NCBI GenBank assembly: GCA_008711295.1
Contig: VUYV01000010.1
Location: forward strand, 8,328,938 to 8,392,937
Source of the DNA: Anarhynchus alexandrinus
Lineage: Eukaryota; Chordata; Aves; Charadriiformes; Charadriidae
DNA length: 64,000 bases
Direction of reading: 5' to 3'
The translations under genes were made by a program, and so were the position numbers. This document shows positions 12,601 through 23,911 of this stretch, in pieces. Under the pieces are notes generated by a model. It was not told the origin of the DNA, did not search any database, and saw nothing but the letters and a program-made list of their open reading frames with translations. Position 1 is the first letter of the stretch. Every line of letters begins with the position of its first letter.

Positions 12601-15600
12601 ACCAGGAATGCCAAGGAAAATGGATTATGTTAATTAAGTTAACAATTTTTAATGACAAATTTTGTTTCAGGGAGAAAAGGTGATTTTTTATTAAGAGCAT
12701 TTTGTGCAAAATATTTCAACCACTCTAAAAACATAAAAGACTAGATATTTTCAATGAAACAGTTCTTCACTGTAAGATGATGAATGAATCTTTACTATTA
12801 TAGTAATACATAATAAAATGTTTATTTGTGAGGCTTTATACATTTTATATCTTATTCATTTATACACAAATACATATGTTATAGTGGAAAGACATTTATA
12901 TTGATATTTTACTTGACAGATTCTGATTGTTTCCTAATATGCAAACAACTAGAATTTCTCAATGAAGAGTTTAGTTCTCGGGAATCTGAAAAGCAGAGGG
13001 CATTTTAGACCAGGAGTTCAGCGTGTGGAGCTGTCAGACTTGATATCCCTGAATTTTAGGTGAATTGGAGCGCCTTGTTCCTATGGAGGTTGTTCTAAAG
13101 GGGACTAATGTCTTTTGGGACCTGAGCTCTAGGGAGTAAGGGGCAGAGAGCAGAAGAATATTTTATGCAAAAGAACCGTCTGTCGAGAATGGAATAGAAA
13201 ATTACACTCCTTTAATGACAAGCTTTTTGTAAAATATGGGGAGCCGTGGGGAAGTATATTATTCTGTTTTCTTTCTTTCTATACAGTGGAAAATAAGAGG
13301 TGTCACAGTGAGTTATCATGTGCAGTGACCACTAATGCTCCTGTTTAGTGTACAATTGCCTGCCACATTACACACAATCACATGTGTCATTATTATATTA
13401 ACTGGGTTTATATACTGTTCACCTGACTTCACCTAGCAGTGCTTGCATAATTATAGTAAAAGGAAGAAGCTCATTTGGTTAAGGGAGGTTGCTTATAATT
13501 CTGTTTTCTGGCATTAATTTTCTTAAAAATTTTTGTTTTTCATAATCAGAGCCTAAGCTGTCAGAGGGCAGATCCAACTCTGATTCATGCTGGTCCAGCA
13601 GGTGCTGGATTAGTCCCTGACCTCCTTTGCCTTCCTTGCAGGTTCAGCACACAGAGTGGTTCTTGAGCAAACCAAAATAAAGCTGCAAGGTTTCCACAGC
13701 AAAGGCTGTCTTTATTGGTGTATTGCATAGCTCTGAGTGCAGTTTTGATAGCACAGTGATAAATAAATACGAGCAAATTAATTTGCAGTAATTGACAGAA
13801 CAATTAGCAAAGCTGCAGTTGCAGAGTCTTTATTCCTGGTGGTGATGGAAAGAACCAAAAATCACTTTCAGATCTCAGGTTTAATTTGCAACTAAAAAGG
13901 CAATCCTTTGTGTGCAAGCTAAGACAATTTTCTGGAAAGTCACTAAGGTACAGTAAATGTGGAACGCAGTAATACCATTTCTAGAGCTCCTTTTCAGAAC
14001 AAAACTGCACTTTGCGCTGCAGTAAAAAGTGCTGATAAGGGCATTCTGGGATTTGAGCTTCAGGCTTCATGGGACAACGGGAAAAGCAAAAATGAGTCTG
14101 GTGATGCAATACTTGCTCAGAATCAATATTCAGCTCCTGGTGTGCACGCTGTGAGTGTGTGCGCTGATGGCAGCTCTCTGACCCAGCCACCATTCCCTGC
14201 GCTGCAGCGTGTGATCCACAAAGCACCACACCAACCTGGGAGAGCCAGAGCATCCCCAGCTGCCCCTCAGGAACAAGCACGCACTGTACGAAGTGCAAAG
14301 GAATTTCTTCCCACTGAGCATATGGCTTTATCATACTTTTAAACACTAGGATCACAGCATGTGAAGCACCCTGGAAAATGCTGGGAAGAAGAAATCCAGA
14401 ACAATAGATGGTTTTGCTCCTGTTTCCCCCAGAATTAAATGTGGATGGCAATTTCCACACTGCAAAGGAATCTGTCATGGTAGGTCCAGTTCTATGGCAA
14501 TGACACTTTGACCACAGCCCAGCTAAACCGGAGCTCAGTCTCATTTCTCCTGCAAGTACTACATGTGAGGATACTCACTTTCCAAGATCTTCTCCAGTTA
14601 TACTCTCTCTGCTCAGCAAATGTCAGATGCAGCTCTACCAGTGGTGTTACTGGAGGGTTTCGGGCTTCTGTTGAGAAGAAGGCTGAGGAGAGGGACAGGC
14701 AAAACGTTGGACAAGAATCTGAGGCACAGAGGAGGTGAAGAGCCTGGCTACAGTGACCTGGAGGGTGTGTGGGAGCAGCAGCAATGGCCAGCGCCACTGA
14801 TCCGTGAGTTGTATTGCTTACCAAGAAGCCCTTATCTGCATTCATCCTGAGTCTCCATTGCCCAGTCATCTGGCTCCTGTTGTGGAGCTCTGGCTTAACA
14901 ACAGCAGTGCAATGCCTCAGCCAAGTGCCCTGCCTCCCCGAGGTGTTGACTGGTTTGTGTTTCCAAGTGTTACTTTAAGAAACCCAGAGAAGTTGAAGTG
15001 TGAAAGTTTTTTGTTACGTGAGAGAAGAGGTCAGCAGGCATCTCAGTTAGGAAAGAAACAGCAAGCATGTTTTATTTCCGAAGCTGATGGTGAGAGCTTC
15101 AGAGCCACTCTTTCAGCAGAGGACTTTGTCCTGCAGACAATGGGGCTCTTCAAGAAGGGAAGCAGGGGGCAAACACGAATTTTCAGACTTCTACAAAAGC
15201 TTTAGTTTCCAAGGGTCAAGACGGACTTTGGAAAGATCTTTTCATTCAGGGCTGTTGACTGCATGCACACAGGCTTAGCATGAGCTTCAGCTGTCTTCAG
15301 CGAGGTGTAAGAGATGGGGTGCCTCTCTTGTATGACAAGCAATGATGAAATGTCCAGTTCAACACTTCGGGCTGTGAAGTGTACCGGTTGGGTTACCTGG
15401 ATTATAGTGGAGTCAGGCAGAGCAGATATTTAGTCACAGGCTGGGTAGCCTATTGCTTCCACCTTGATATTGTGTTAACACCCTTGGAAATGGGTGCTGG
15501 CCACATCAACTTTGCCCCAGACTCCTTCATTTAGGGTGAGGAATGATGCAAGAAAGCGTGTTAGGTTCAACTGTTTTTGGTGGCTAATATCCAGCTTGGA

Positions 15601-16490
15601 AACAGCACCCCTGATAAATGCTCACTGGAGCAGGGGAGGTCAGGCCAGTTAACTTGCTCTACTACTATGTTAAGACCTTATAGTCATGAGACAAGAAAGG
15701 CAGTGGGCAAACGTACACATCTGTCGAAGGCACTTCCACAGCTCTCGCATTGCAATGCTTAGGTACCATTGCTGCGGTACCACCTCCCATCTTGGGAGGA
15801 GTGGCAGAGAGCAGCGGGTGAAAGAGATGGCACCACCTGCACAATTTTTCCATGGTTGGTTTTTCTTTTAAATGTAGCTCTAATTTCTGAGGCAAGTCTT
15901 TATGAAATAGCAGTTTAGTATTTGGAATACCTAACAGAGCTTTTGTGGCTCTTCTCCAAGCTCAACAGGCTCTGCAGCCTGGGGAGACTTGAGCTTGCTT
16001 TCTGTGAAATTCTCCCTCCCTCCCACATTATCCTCTTCAATATTTGTCTGCAAAAGGATTACGAAATACTCCGTTGAATTCACACTGGGCCCAATCCAAC
16101 ACCCACCGACTCAATGAACAACCAACTCGCTGTCCTCAGTGGGGGATGGCTGGGCTCCTGTTAATGGTTTGCAAGTCACTTCATCGCCTTATTCTTGTAG
16201 AGGGCACAGCTCGTCTGCTGGACGATGTCAGTCAAGCAAAATGTGCAAAGGCAAGGGTTTTTTTTTTCCATTCTAATAAAGGCCTATTCTCTCATTTCTT
16301 GCCCTTACCTCTTCTGCAGCGTGCACTGGGTATTTATCACAAGATACCAAACCAGATGGCCCCACAGCCCTGATCTGTCTGGAGGGTCCTGCGCGCCTAT
16401 AGCCATGTGGGAAGGCAACAACAACAAAAAAAGAAAACCAGACATGAAACCTGTCTCTGCAATGTAGCATCTCCACCGGGGCCATGAACT
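6686..16490. other. Noncoding sequence, no recognisable gene
   Basis: Open frames here, including the minus-strand frame at 13981-14544 (187 codons) and the plus-strand frame at 9614-10063 (149 codons), lack domain-like composition and overlap competing frames on the other strand, as expected by chance. AT-rich stretches lie at about 11270-11460 and 12040-12960. Two segments (about 10200-10430 and 13560-13810) look like complex unique sequence with homeobox-type TAATT cores and could be conserved noncoding DNA; that is inference only. One ancient repeat scrap is annotated separately at 11008. Confidence 0.65.
11008..11072 (+). repeat. Ancient amniote repeat-like segment (GTGAGTAGT...TCAATGGG family)
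   Basis: The segment runs from 'cttgcgtgagtagtttt' through 'attgactgtaatggg' to 'aactgggcc'. This order of motifs resembles an old dispersed repeat seen many times in turtle, crocodile and bird DNA, in which a GTGAGTAG block, a near-palindromic CCATTGAAGTCAATGGG core and an ATTGGGCC-type end follow each other. The copy is heavily diverged. The family name is not certain from memory and the call rests on pattern only. Confidence 0.45.
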
Positions 16491-16494
16491 CTGG

Positions 16495-16819
16495 AGCTGA
16501 GCCGCTGCTGGAAAACAGGCTCTCGGGCGACGCGGGGCTGTTCCCCCGTGGCGCGGGGGATTCGGTGGCAGAGCCGCGGGGACGAAGCGGGGTGATGCCT
16601 GGTTAACCGCGGCTTCATCCTTCCAGAGAGCTCGGGAGTTTTGCTGGCCGTGAGCGCAGGCAGGGAAGGTCAGAGAGCGGCCTTTTGGGTGCGAGGGATG
16701 TTTTGGGGCCGGCGGCCCTGCGGGGGCCGGCGGAGGCAGTGCCCGGCTAGATGGCGCTGGCAGCCCAGGAACCGCCCGCGCCGGGGCCGCCGCCACCCCG
16801 AGCCCCCGGGCAGCAGCCC
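16495..16819 (+). promoter_or_regulatory. CpG island, probable promoter or first-exon region, cut by a gap
   Basis: About 35 CpG dinucleotides fall in roughly 320 bp, with GC near 70 percent by eye, against a CpG-depleted AT-rich background on both sides. Several GC-box-like strings (GGGGCCGG, GCGGGG) occur. Near the right edge an ATG at 16751, directly preceded by an in-frame TAG, opens a frame rich in Pro, Ala and Gly (begins MALAAQEPPAPG). It stays open for 23 codons up to the N at 16820. Such composition is common in first exons of vertebrate regulatory genes but is also what any GC-rich DNA gives. The bases before this ATG (TAG at -3 to -1) are not a strong Kozak context; +4 is G. The strand of any transcript is not established. 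I do not recognise the gene. Confidence 0.6.
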
Positions 16820-16820
16820 N
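16820..16820. other. Single-N assembly gap at the edge of the CpG island
   Basis: The composition changes abruptly at this base, from very GC-rich with dense CpG to AT-rich without CpG. GC-rich islands and first exons are the sequence most often lost from avian assemblies, so the N probably stands for missing GC-rich DNA of unknown length. Any exon beginning in the island would be truncated here. Confidence 0.75.
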
Positions 16821-17240
16821 ATAGATTGTGTCACACATCTGAAGTTATAGGGATTTGCTGTAAACCCACCGTGCAGTAATTATGAGTGTAAAATACATTT
16901 GGGGGAAAACATTTTGCAGGCTTGCCAAGACTAACAGCTTACAAATAAAGACCCGTTCCTGCTCTGGCCTCGAGCTGCGCCCTGGAGAATTTGCACATGC
17001 ATTTGAAATGAAACAATCCCCGTATCTCTATGTTTACTAGGGAGAAAAAAAACCCCAAACCCTTCCTTCCATAGGTCCTTCTATAAATATGTTCCTGGCA
17101 CTGGGCAGTTTGCAGTCAGACAGAGACTGCTGGTCTTTAACGTGAAATAATGCGAGGTTTTTAAGCAAAAAGTTGGCTGCTAAAATTAATTGGTGTCTTA
17201 TTTTTCCGGCTGGAGCTGCTGTTTGCAAGTGAGGGCCACA
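16821..17240. other. Candidate conserved noncoding block beside the CpG island
   Basis: This is unique, non-repetitive sequence of mixed composition directly after the gap. It contains several AT-rich homeodomain-type cores (for example 'gtaattatgag' near 16876 and 'aaaattaattgg' near 17180) and an ATGCATTTGAAATG string near 16998. There is no extended open frame. Proximity to a CpG island and this texture suit a promoter-proximal regulatory element. Conservation itself cannot be judged from one sequence, so this is inference. Confidence 0.3.
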
Positions 17241-17309
17241 TGAGCAGTCCTGCTGTCTGCATCACAAATTAGGACTGTGAACGGCAGCTCCCACTGTATT
17301 ACACCGGCA

Positions 17310-17520
17310 AAGAGGAGAGAAGGCAGGAAAGAGAGAGACAGGCTAGAGTCGGAAGGAAGAGAGGGAGAGAAACAGAGACAGGACTACTGAGAAGGGTCTA
17401 AAATGGAAAGAAACCTGGGGGGCGAGGGGAGTATGGGAGCAGGACAGAGGAGAGGTGAGGGGGAGAGAACAGAGGAGATTAGAGGAGGAGAGTGAGGAGA
17501 TGAGCCCAAGAGAGGTAAAG
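17310..17520 (+). repeat. Polypurine (GA-rich) tract of about 210 bp
   Basis: The plus strand is overwhelmingly A and G, with strings such as 'agaggagaga', 'gaaagagagagaca', 'gaagagagggagagaaa' and 'gggggagagaacagaggaga', and only scattered pyrimidines. It lies about 500 bp beyond the CpG island. Polypurine-polypyrimidine DNA can form triplex structures and binds GA-recognising proteins in animals. It may also simply be a decayed GA microsatellite. If a transcript runs on the minus strand, the tract would be pyrimidine-rich in the RNA. Confidence 0.8.
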
Positions 17521-20160
17521 CTGTGCTGGGAACAGAGGAAGGGCCCGTGAGGCTTCTCACCAGGCTGGTGGGTGCTGCTATACCCTGTGTGCTACTAAGG
17601 ATGGGGCTGGCCTCTTGCAAGGAAGCTAGAAGCTGAGGTTAGGCACCACCGAGGTTCTGGCTAAAAGCTGTGGTCAGGCATCACGGTTAACACCCCAGTA
17701 GTCCCATCTGAGAGGACGTGAGTTTCTCCATCAAAGGAAAACAATATTTGGAGCTTCACAGGAGAGGCTCAGGGACTCTCCATCCAGAGTGGACTGTGAT
17801 CAGAGTGCAATGTTTTGACAGTAAGGCGTGCAGCGTATTTTCCCCACTTTGTAGCCTATAAAGAGTAGCCATGTCTAATAGAGGGGATGATGCTGTACTG
17901 TGATGTACTGTGGTCCGTTGATTCCCATGGTATTCATAGGAATGTTCAAAGGCATTTGCAAAAGGAAATCAAGAAAAACAAGTTTACAGCCAGTCAGCTC
18001 ACATGCAGCCCTGTCCTGCTGTATTTTTAGGGATGTGCAATGAGAACAAGGTTGCAAACCACAAGTAGAGAGTAACCCACAGTGAGGAAGAACTGGAGTT
18101 TGGGGATGGGACCACTCTTTTGTGCTCAAGTGCCCCAGCAGATCTCTCGTTCCCTCACACGTATCATTTTGCCTTGCATATAGCAACTGCCCATCTACCA
18201 GTTTTCTCTCCTCAGGGCTTCCTTCTCCAAGCTTGCCAGTATGGTTTCACATTTACTCAGAGCTCAGGATCTGTTTTAGGGATGCTCATCCAGTGAACAG
18301 AAGTAGCAGGAGGACATGGAGAAATCTGAAACCTGCCTGTGCCTTGTTTTTGAGGTTCAAGCAGGACTTCAGCGGTGCCCAGGCATGAATTCCCATGAGA
18401 TACCTCTTGTTCCTAGTGCTGTGTGTACTGCTGCTCCGTTGTGGCAGAAATGTGAGCACATGCATCAACACACTTCTTACAAAATTAAGATATCTTTAAA
18501 TAGAAAATGACCTATTTGTTGCAGTGTTGTTCAATGGCCAGTTTCTGGCATGTTAATACCTTGTTTCCCAATATATTAAACTGCCTTCCTTCCCAATAGG
18601 AAATGAAGGATTTCTACAACGATGTAGACACAGTTCCTTGCCACAGTTCCATTTCTTCCCACAGTCTTTACTGTTGGAGGAGGAGGGGAAAACAAACTGG
18701 AAATAAATAAATAAAAAGAAAGAGAGGAGAGTCTGATGGAGTGAGCATAAAGCAGGAGCTGAGATTGTTTTTTCTGGCCGACACACTTAGTGTTGCTGGT
18801 GCGTTTGCTGCTTCCTTGAAAGGCCAGTGTGGGGGGGGAAAAGAGATTAAGGTCATCAAGATAATGCAAAGAATATTCAAACTGGAAGCAGAGGGGAAAT
18901 ATAGAAGGTCTGTTTTTCCAATAGTAAGTAATCACAGTACAGGAGGATGTAATTTGCAGATTAGGAAAATGAACAAAGACTATAAAATTAACTTTATGAC
19001 AGAGAGGAGAACAGTCCATTTGAAGGGGGGAATAAACCAGCCTCCATAAAGCTTTATGGCTGATACAATCAGTATGTTGGTTTAAACTAAATAGGAAATA
19101 TCAGCAAATAATCAACCATGGGGCAGTCTTCAAACCCTGGTTGTGTTGTAATCTGGATTGGATGTGACACACAACCCAACCCTGGGATTTTGGGGCAGTG
19201 AAACCTCCACAGATTCCCAGTCCTGGGTGTGCTTGGGGGTGGGGAGCAGGAGGGGAGTGCTAATGTGCACCAAACCTGTCGCTGACAGCTGTCAGTCATC
19301 TGTCCTCTCTTCCTCTGGTGACTTTTCTCCAAGCAAACAAAGCCCAACCCTGTAAATGTGCTTTCTCCACAATGAAATCAAATTGTCTCTCGCACTCCTG
19401 CCAGCCTGGGAGCAGCTCAGTGGGTGGATCAGAAACAAAAGCTTTTAATTAGCAAGGGGACTGCAAGTTAGTTACAGAGAAGGTTGCTATAACAGGGACC
19501 TCCCTATCTCAGAGTGATAGAAACTGTGCTCAGCTCTGTGCAGAAGGAACCATAGACATCTCCAAGGAAAATGTCTCATTTTCCTCACAAGAGGAGCTGT
19601 CCTCTTCTCTTGGATCAGAAGGTGCTGAGCTCCTGGTCTGGTCCAAATGAATGACGTTGTCAAAGTGGAGCAGAAAGAGATTTTTCTTACATGATCTTCT
19701 ATTTCATCCTAATTTTTATTCCTTTCCCTGTCATTCTTGTTTCTCCTTCAACTATTTTTTTAAGGTGAAAAGAGGGGAAGGGAGGAGTAACTTGCACTTA
19801 GTGGATTCTGTTGTTCGTGTTATTCACGCCTGTAAATAACGTTTCCAGTAGCCTGTGAGCCTACAACAAGTTTTATAGGACTCAAATGCAAGCCCTCTGA
19901 GGAGCTGTAACTCCAGAGCCATGTTCTCCAAAGGACAATTCTCTTATGTCTTTGCTATTCCATTTTCTAGCAGAGAGGAAAAAATACAAGGCAAATAAAC
20001 AAATATATCCAAAAAAGGCAAGTGAGGGGCTGATTGTCCTCTTGTGAAATTCAAGGTAAATAATTAGGAGTAGCTCCAAAGGTTTTAATGAAGTTGCCTG
20101 GATGTAAAACTGCTGTAAGCTCAGGAGTAAATCTCCCAGGTTCCTTAAAAAGGAGGAAAA

Positions 20161-20194
20161 GCAAGTTTGCTCAGGAAGCAAGTTTGCTCAAGAA
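20161..20194 (+). repeat. 17-bp tandem duplication
   Basis: Two adjacent copies of a 17-bp unit (gcaagtttgctcaggaa, then the same with one G-to-A change) lie head to tail. This is a simple local duplication, probably recent given 16 of 17 matching positions. No function is implied. Confidence 0.85.
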
Positions 20195-20789
20195 TGGAGT
20201 TCTCCTCATTTGTGTGAAACACATCGCAGAACAAGATGCTGATGCTCAAATTTAAACAGTTTTTTCTTCTCATTTTAAATAAAGTGCCTGATCGTGAGTC
20301 TCTGTGATACTGGTCTATATAGTCTCTCCAGAAATAGAGAGCAAAACTCTATAGGCATGGGAAAGGTCAAGTGGCTTCAATAAAATACAAATAGACCCAA
20401 ACAGTTGCTCAAACAATACCAGACAAAAGTATAAAAATCCTGAAGAATTAAATACTTCTTTTGGTAAGAATGGGAAAGTTCTGCTACTAACAACATTTTT
20501 TCAATTTACATTACATTTTATTATCCCTGGATGTTTTCCTCAGGTGTTAAAAGCACAAGGTGTTAGGAGCTTTGTGTGAACTATTTTCTTGAAATTTTGT
20601 GTTTGGTCTTTGCAAAGCACTTGTCATCAACTTTGTGAGTTGGATCAGTTGAAATTCAGGAAAAATCTTCCCCTAACAAATTTTGAATTTCCTCATTAAA
20701 AAAGAAAATTTCAAATAAATATTCGGCAAGCTCTGTGAAATCCTATTCCGTTGTCAGATTAAAAAAAGGACAAAAAATAATGTGCCTTT

Positions 20790-21110
20790 GAAAGCGCACA
20801 ACCTGCTTTCTTCGTGCAAAACTTTCAGCAGTAGTGAGACTATATTTAGAATTAAGAATGTGATTTTGTCCCACTGAAGTCTCAGTAAAAAAATCGGAGC
20901 CACTTTTATGGCAGAGATTTTGAAGCTTTGCTAGTTGTGTTTCATTAAACAACCGCGCTTGTCACATGGATGTACATCTTACTCCTTTAATGGGTCGGCC
21001 TGCCCCTTGTGATTAGCAGGCGGAAGCAGTTTGATATATTTGTCAAAAAGACTGTCCTTTGTGAGCCAAAACAAAACGAACTCTCTGATATGCAAGAAAT
21101 TAAATACTGT
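20790..21110. other. Candidate conserved noncoding block
   Basis: This is a complex, non-repetitive stretch that keeps several CpGs ('aaagcgcac', 'aaccgcgct', 'gggtcggcc') within otherwise CpG-poor AT-rich DNA. It holds dispersed homeodomain or HMG-box type strings such as 'gatttt' and 'catttaat'-like cores. There is no open frame of interest. Retained CpGs and lack of repeats are weak hints of constraint. Nothing in the sequence proves conservation. Confidence 0.25.
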
Positions 21111-21226
21111 TACACTGGCTTGGCTTGGGATCTGACATCTTTTACTAATACTTATTTTTAGGTGGAATCAGTAGTCAGAGACCTTAAAGGCAAGGGCAAG
21201 ATTTCAAACCAGATTTATGCTCTTGA

Positions 21227-21264
21227 ACACTTTTAAAAGTGTGTGTGTGTATACACACATATAT
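21227..21264. repeat. Two adjacent 16-bp perfect palindromes within an alternating purine-pyrimidine tract
   Basis: The palindrome 'acacttttaaaagtgt' occupies 21227-21242 and 'tgtgtgtatacacaca' occupies 21244-21259, one base apart. The stretch 21239-21264 alternates purine and pyrimidine for 26 bp. Such DNA can extrude cruciforms or adopt Z-DNA under supercoiling. The second palindrome is partly explained by a GT/AC microsatellite, so it may be a simple-repeat by-product. Confidence 0.85.
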
Positions 21265-21337
21265 CATTGCATTTATAGTACCATGCCGTAACTATCTGCG
21301 ATACTCCAGCTGCAATGCATCTGAATGCCATGCGGTC

Positions 21338-21450
21338 TTCAGTGCTTTTCACCTTCATAGCTCCCCAGGGAGTTAAGAAAGTGCTATTTTTCCTATTTTA
21401 CAGATGGGGAACTGAGAGGTTCGTGGGCAAGTAGGAAGATCGTGACAGTG
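21338..21450 (-). mobile_element. MIR-like tRNA-derived SINE remnant (antisense)
   Basis: On the plus strand the string 'cctattttacagatgggg' followed by 'aactgagaggtt' and 'gggcaagta' matches the well-known order of the MIR core read in reverse (bases of the type CCATTTTACAGATGAGGAAACTGAG, then AGAGGTTAAG, then TTGCCCAAGG). The segment before it ('agtgcttttcacctt ... agttaagaaagtgc') fits the MIR 3' part. MIR elements are ancient, inactive SINEs shared by amniotes. This copy is diverged and truncated. Confidence 0.65.
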
Positions 21451-23873
21451 TGGAGTGTTAAGCACCACTTTTCCACGACAAAAAACTGTGGATGTTTGAG
21501 TCTAGTGATCCAAACCAGTGGGCTTTCTCAGTTTGAGGCAGGAAGGGTAATTTAAGTGGCAAAAGAAGTCCAAGGACAGCTCAAAGTTTACCTGCAAGGG
21601 GGGTAGACCCCTCAAAATGAATAGTAGTGTCATGTCCCCCAAAACCCAGCACTCTTTCTATGGATGATCCTTCCAAGGGATGCCATGAGAGGTGGGGATG
21701 TGCAGTCACAGGGGAGGGAAAGGAAGAGCTCTCCCAGTGTCCCAGAGGTCAGAATCTTTCCTTATTTCATAACCTGGCACTTGTCCCACTGACCTCAAGA
21801 AATGCTGATGCTCATGTGCAAAATTGCATTTCCAGAAGTGACAATTACAAAAATTAAGACACACACCCCCCTGAAATTCTGATGCTTTTTGCACGTGTAT
21901 GTTTTATAGCTCTCCATCTAGCCTACTAGGCCATGACCTTGCCTACATCATGGCCACTTCCCAACCAAAGCAGCTATTAATATTGCCCACACCGTATACC
22001 TGAGTGTCTCAGTGAGAGCAAGCGCTCAAGCCTGGGGTATTTGGAGCCAGCGGGGCCTTTGCATAGTGCCGGGCAGAAGGATTTTGCACTGCCTGCAGTG
22101 CAGCAGTACGGGCCACGCTGGTGCTCAGTGCCTGGCCGTGCAGGAGGGTGAGCAGTGGGTTGGGGCACTGTGGGAACACAGGACAAACTGATGGCTCCCA
22201 TGCCAAGAGACCACAAGCTGAATTCCTTTTAGGCTTTAAGGTATATAACCATTGTTAATTTTTCAAATCTTTCCCAGGCTATTATTTCCACTTCAAACGT
22301 AACACATCCGAATTGTTTGTGTGGAAATGTACACAAGCCCAAGCCTTCCACCCTGCTGAGATTTTTGCCTCATTTGACAGCACAATGATGCTTGCCTATT
22401 TTGAATGAACCTTAACAAACTCCTCTTTCCTGCTTGATTTAGCCTCTGCTCATACTATGTTTAGAGCTTTGGCTTGACTGAGTTAGACACAGACTTGCAT
22501 GACGAGTTTTCCCACTGAAGAAGCTTCTAAAAGGATAAAGAGGGTGGGTTAGCACCAATCCTTCCCACTAACGTTTCCATTGCCCTCCCTGGTGGCTTGA
22601 TGTTGCATATGGATGTTACACCCGTGATGGAGCAGTGCCTGTCAGAGCTGAGTCAGCACAACTGATTGCCTCCAGTCAATCTTCATTTTCTGTAACTGGA
22701 GTGGCATTTCAGCCCTTCGCAGTTGGTGGAGGTGACACTAAGAGTATGGTCCTTTTGAGGACTAGGGTGGGACCCTGCCCATCTTGGGCTCCATGCTGAC
22801 CCCAGGCACTGCTGTGAGTGGGGGGCCAGGGAGGGGAACGCAGCCCCCTTTTCTGGTTTGTGGTTCATGCTATCATGGGTCAGGGTCCCTGCTTCCTCTG
22901 CTCACCCATGCGTTACCCTTGTTAGGTGTCCTGGCAAGCGAAACCGTGACAGTCTAACCCCTCTGGTTTGTTTGTACTATATTCACATTATTTCTGAACC
23001 TTAAGGGCGATGAGTTTGCGGAGAAGCAGATGCTGCTGGTTCTGCTCTTATTTGCTACTTTTGGAGGATGCAGGCAGCGAGCTGAGGCTGTAAAGGGGGA
23101 GAGATGGGTTGTGCTCACTGCAGCATGCAATACGGCAATTCATAAAATGTGACATTCATGTTGGCGGGACACTGCTGTGAGCCTATTTTACTCCGTGATA
23201 AAGACTACATCTGTCAGGGTTCATCTCCTCGTCACTGGGTCCGTCGGACAATCACACAGAGCAAACTTGTTATATGCAGGGGACAGGATTGGCTCTGCAG
23301 CGCGTGTACCCCGAGCCCGTGTTAGCAGATTGTCTCCTGGAGGAGTTACTGCTGCAGAGACTCTCTGCACAGCCCGGGTTACACAGACTCTTATCCTGCG
23401 GGGTGCTGGGTGAGATATCATCATTAAACCTCTTTGGAAACCAGTCAGCACCGCACTTCCTCCAGGCTTGAAAGGAAAAACCCATTGTGCATTTCAAAGC
23501 CAAGGTTTTAGGAACAGAAATCAACCTTTTAATTGCATTTTTCACTTAGGAATGTAAAGGAATCACTGTGAACCTTGAAAGTTTGATATGTACCAGACCA
23601 GTAAATAGATTTGGCTTTGTTTTTTTAATGTTTTGCATACTTTGTTTTTCAAACTTTCACCAGCTCTGCTTTGTTTCAGTTAATGAAATTCTTCTATTGC
23701 AGCACTGGGACTTTTAAAGCATTTTCGTAACCTCCTGTCTTAGTCTCCAAGGTATAAACATTATTTTATAATTAGCCTTCGCAACTATGTTATACATTTG
23801 AAAAGGAGGAAAAAAATGTTTTTCCCCCATTTTTATATAGGGGAATTACAGTTTCTGTCTGGGGACTGAAAGA

Positions 23874-23911
23874 ATGTGTGTGTGTATGCGCGCGCAGAGG
23901 AGAGAGAGAGA
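23874..23911 (+). repeat. GT/GC alternating tract followed by (GA)n, Z-DNA-prone
   Basis: Positions 23874-23896 alternate purine and pyrimidine without a break for 23 bp (GT units, then TATGCGCGCGCA). This passes directly into an all-purine run at 23896-23911 (AGAGGAGAGAGAGAGA). GC alternation next to GT alternation is among the best Z-DNA-forming sequence, and a GA run beside it can form a triplex. It is a compound microsatellite; a biological role is not shown. Confidence 0.85.

Larger units (their letters stand above)
17521..21226. other. Noncoding sequence with minor simple repeats
   Basis: No supported gene. A short A-rich patch with ATAA-type tandem units followed by GA sequence occurs at about 18695-18735. 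A small 17-bp duplication at 20161 is annotated separately. Open frames on both strands at 18500-19350 overlap each other and show no domain motifs. The part at 19960-20780 is AT-rich and featureless. Confidence 0.65.

Noticed and set aside
13981..14544. Minus-strand open frame of 187 codons
   Set aside because: No domain motif, odd composition, and competing open frames on the plus strand over the same bases. Length is reachable by chance in 64 kb.
15946..16000. Possible CR1 remnant ('ctcttctccaagctcaacagg')
   Set aside because: The words recall CR1 ORF2 3' sequence read in reverse, but the match does not extend beyond about 20 bp.
16305..16838. Minus-strand Pro/Ala/Arg-rich frame through the CpG island and across the N
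   Set aside because: Its composition is what GC-rich DNA yields in any frame, it crosses an assembly gap, and it continues into AT-rich DNA with no change in reading quality.
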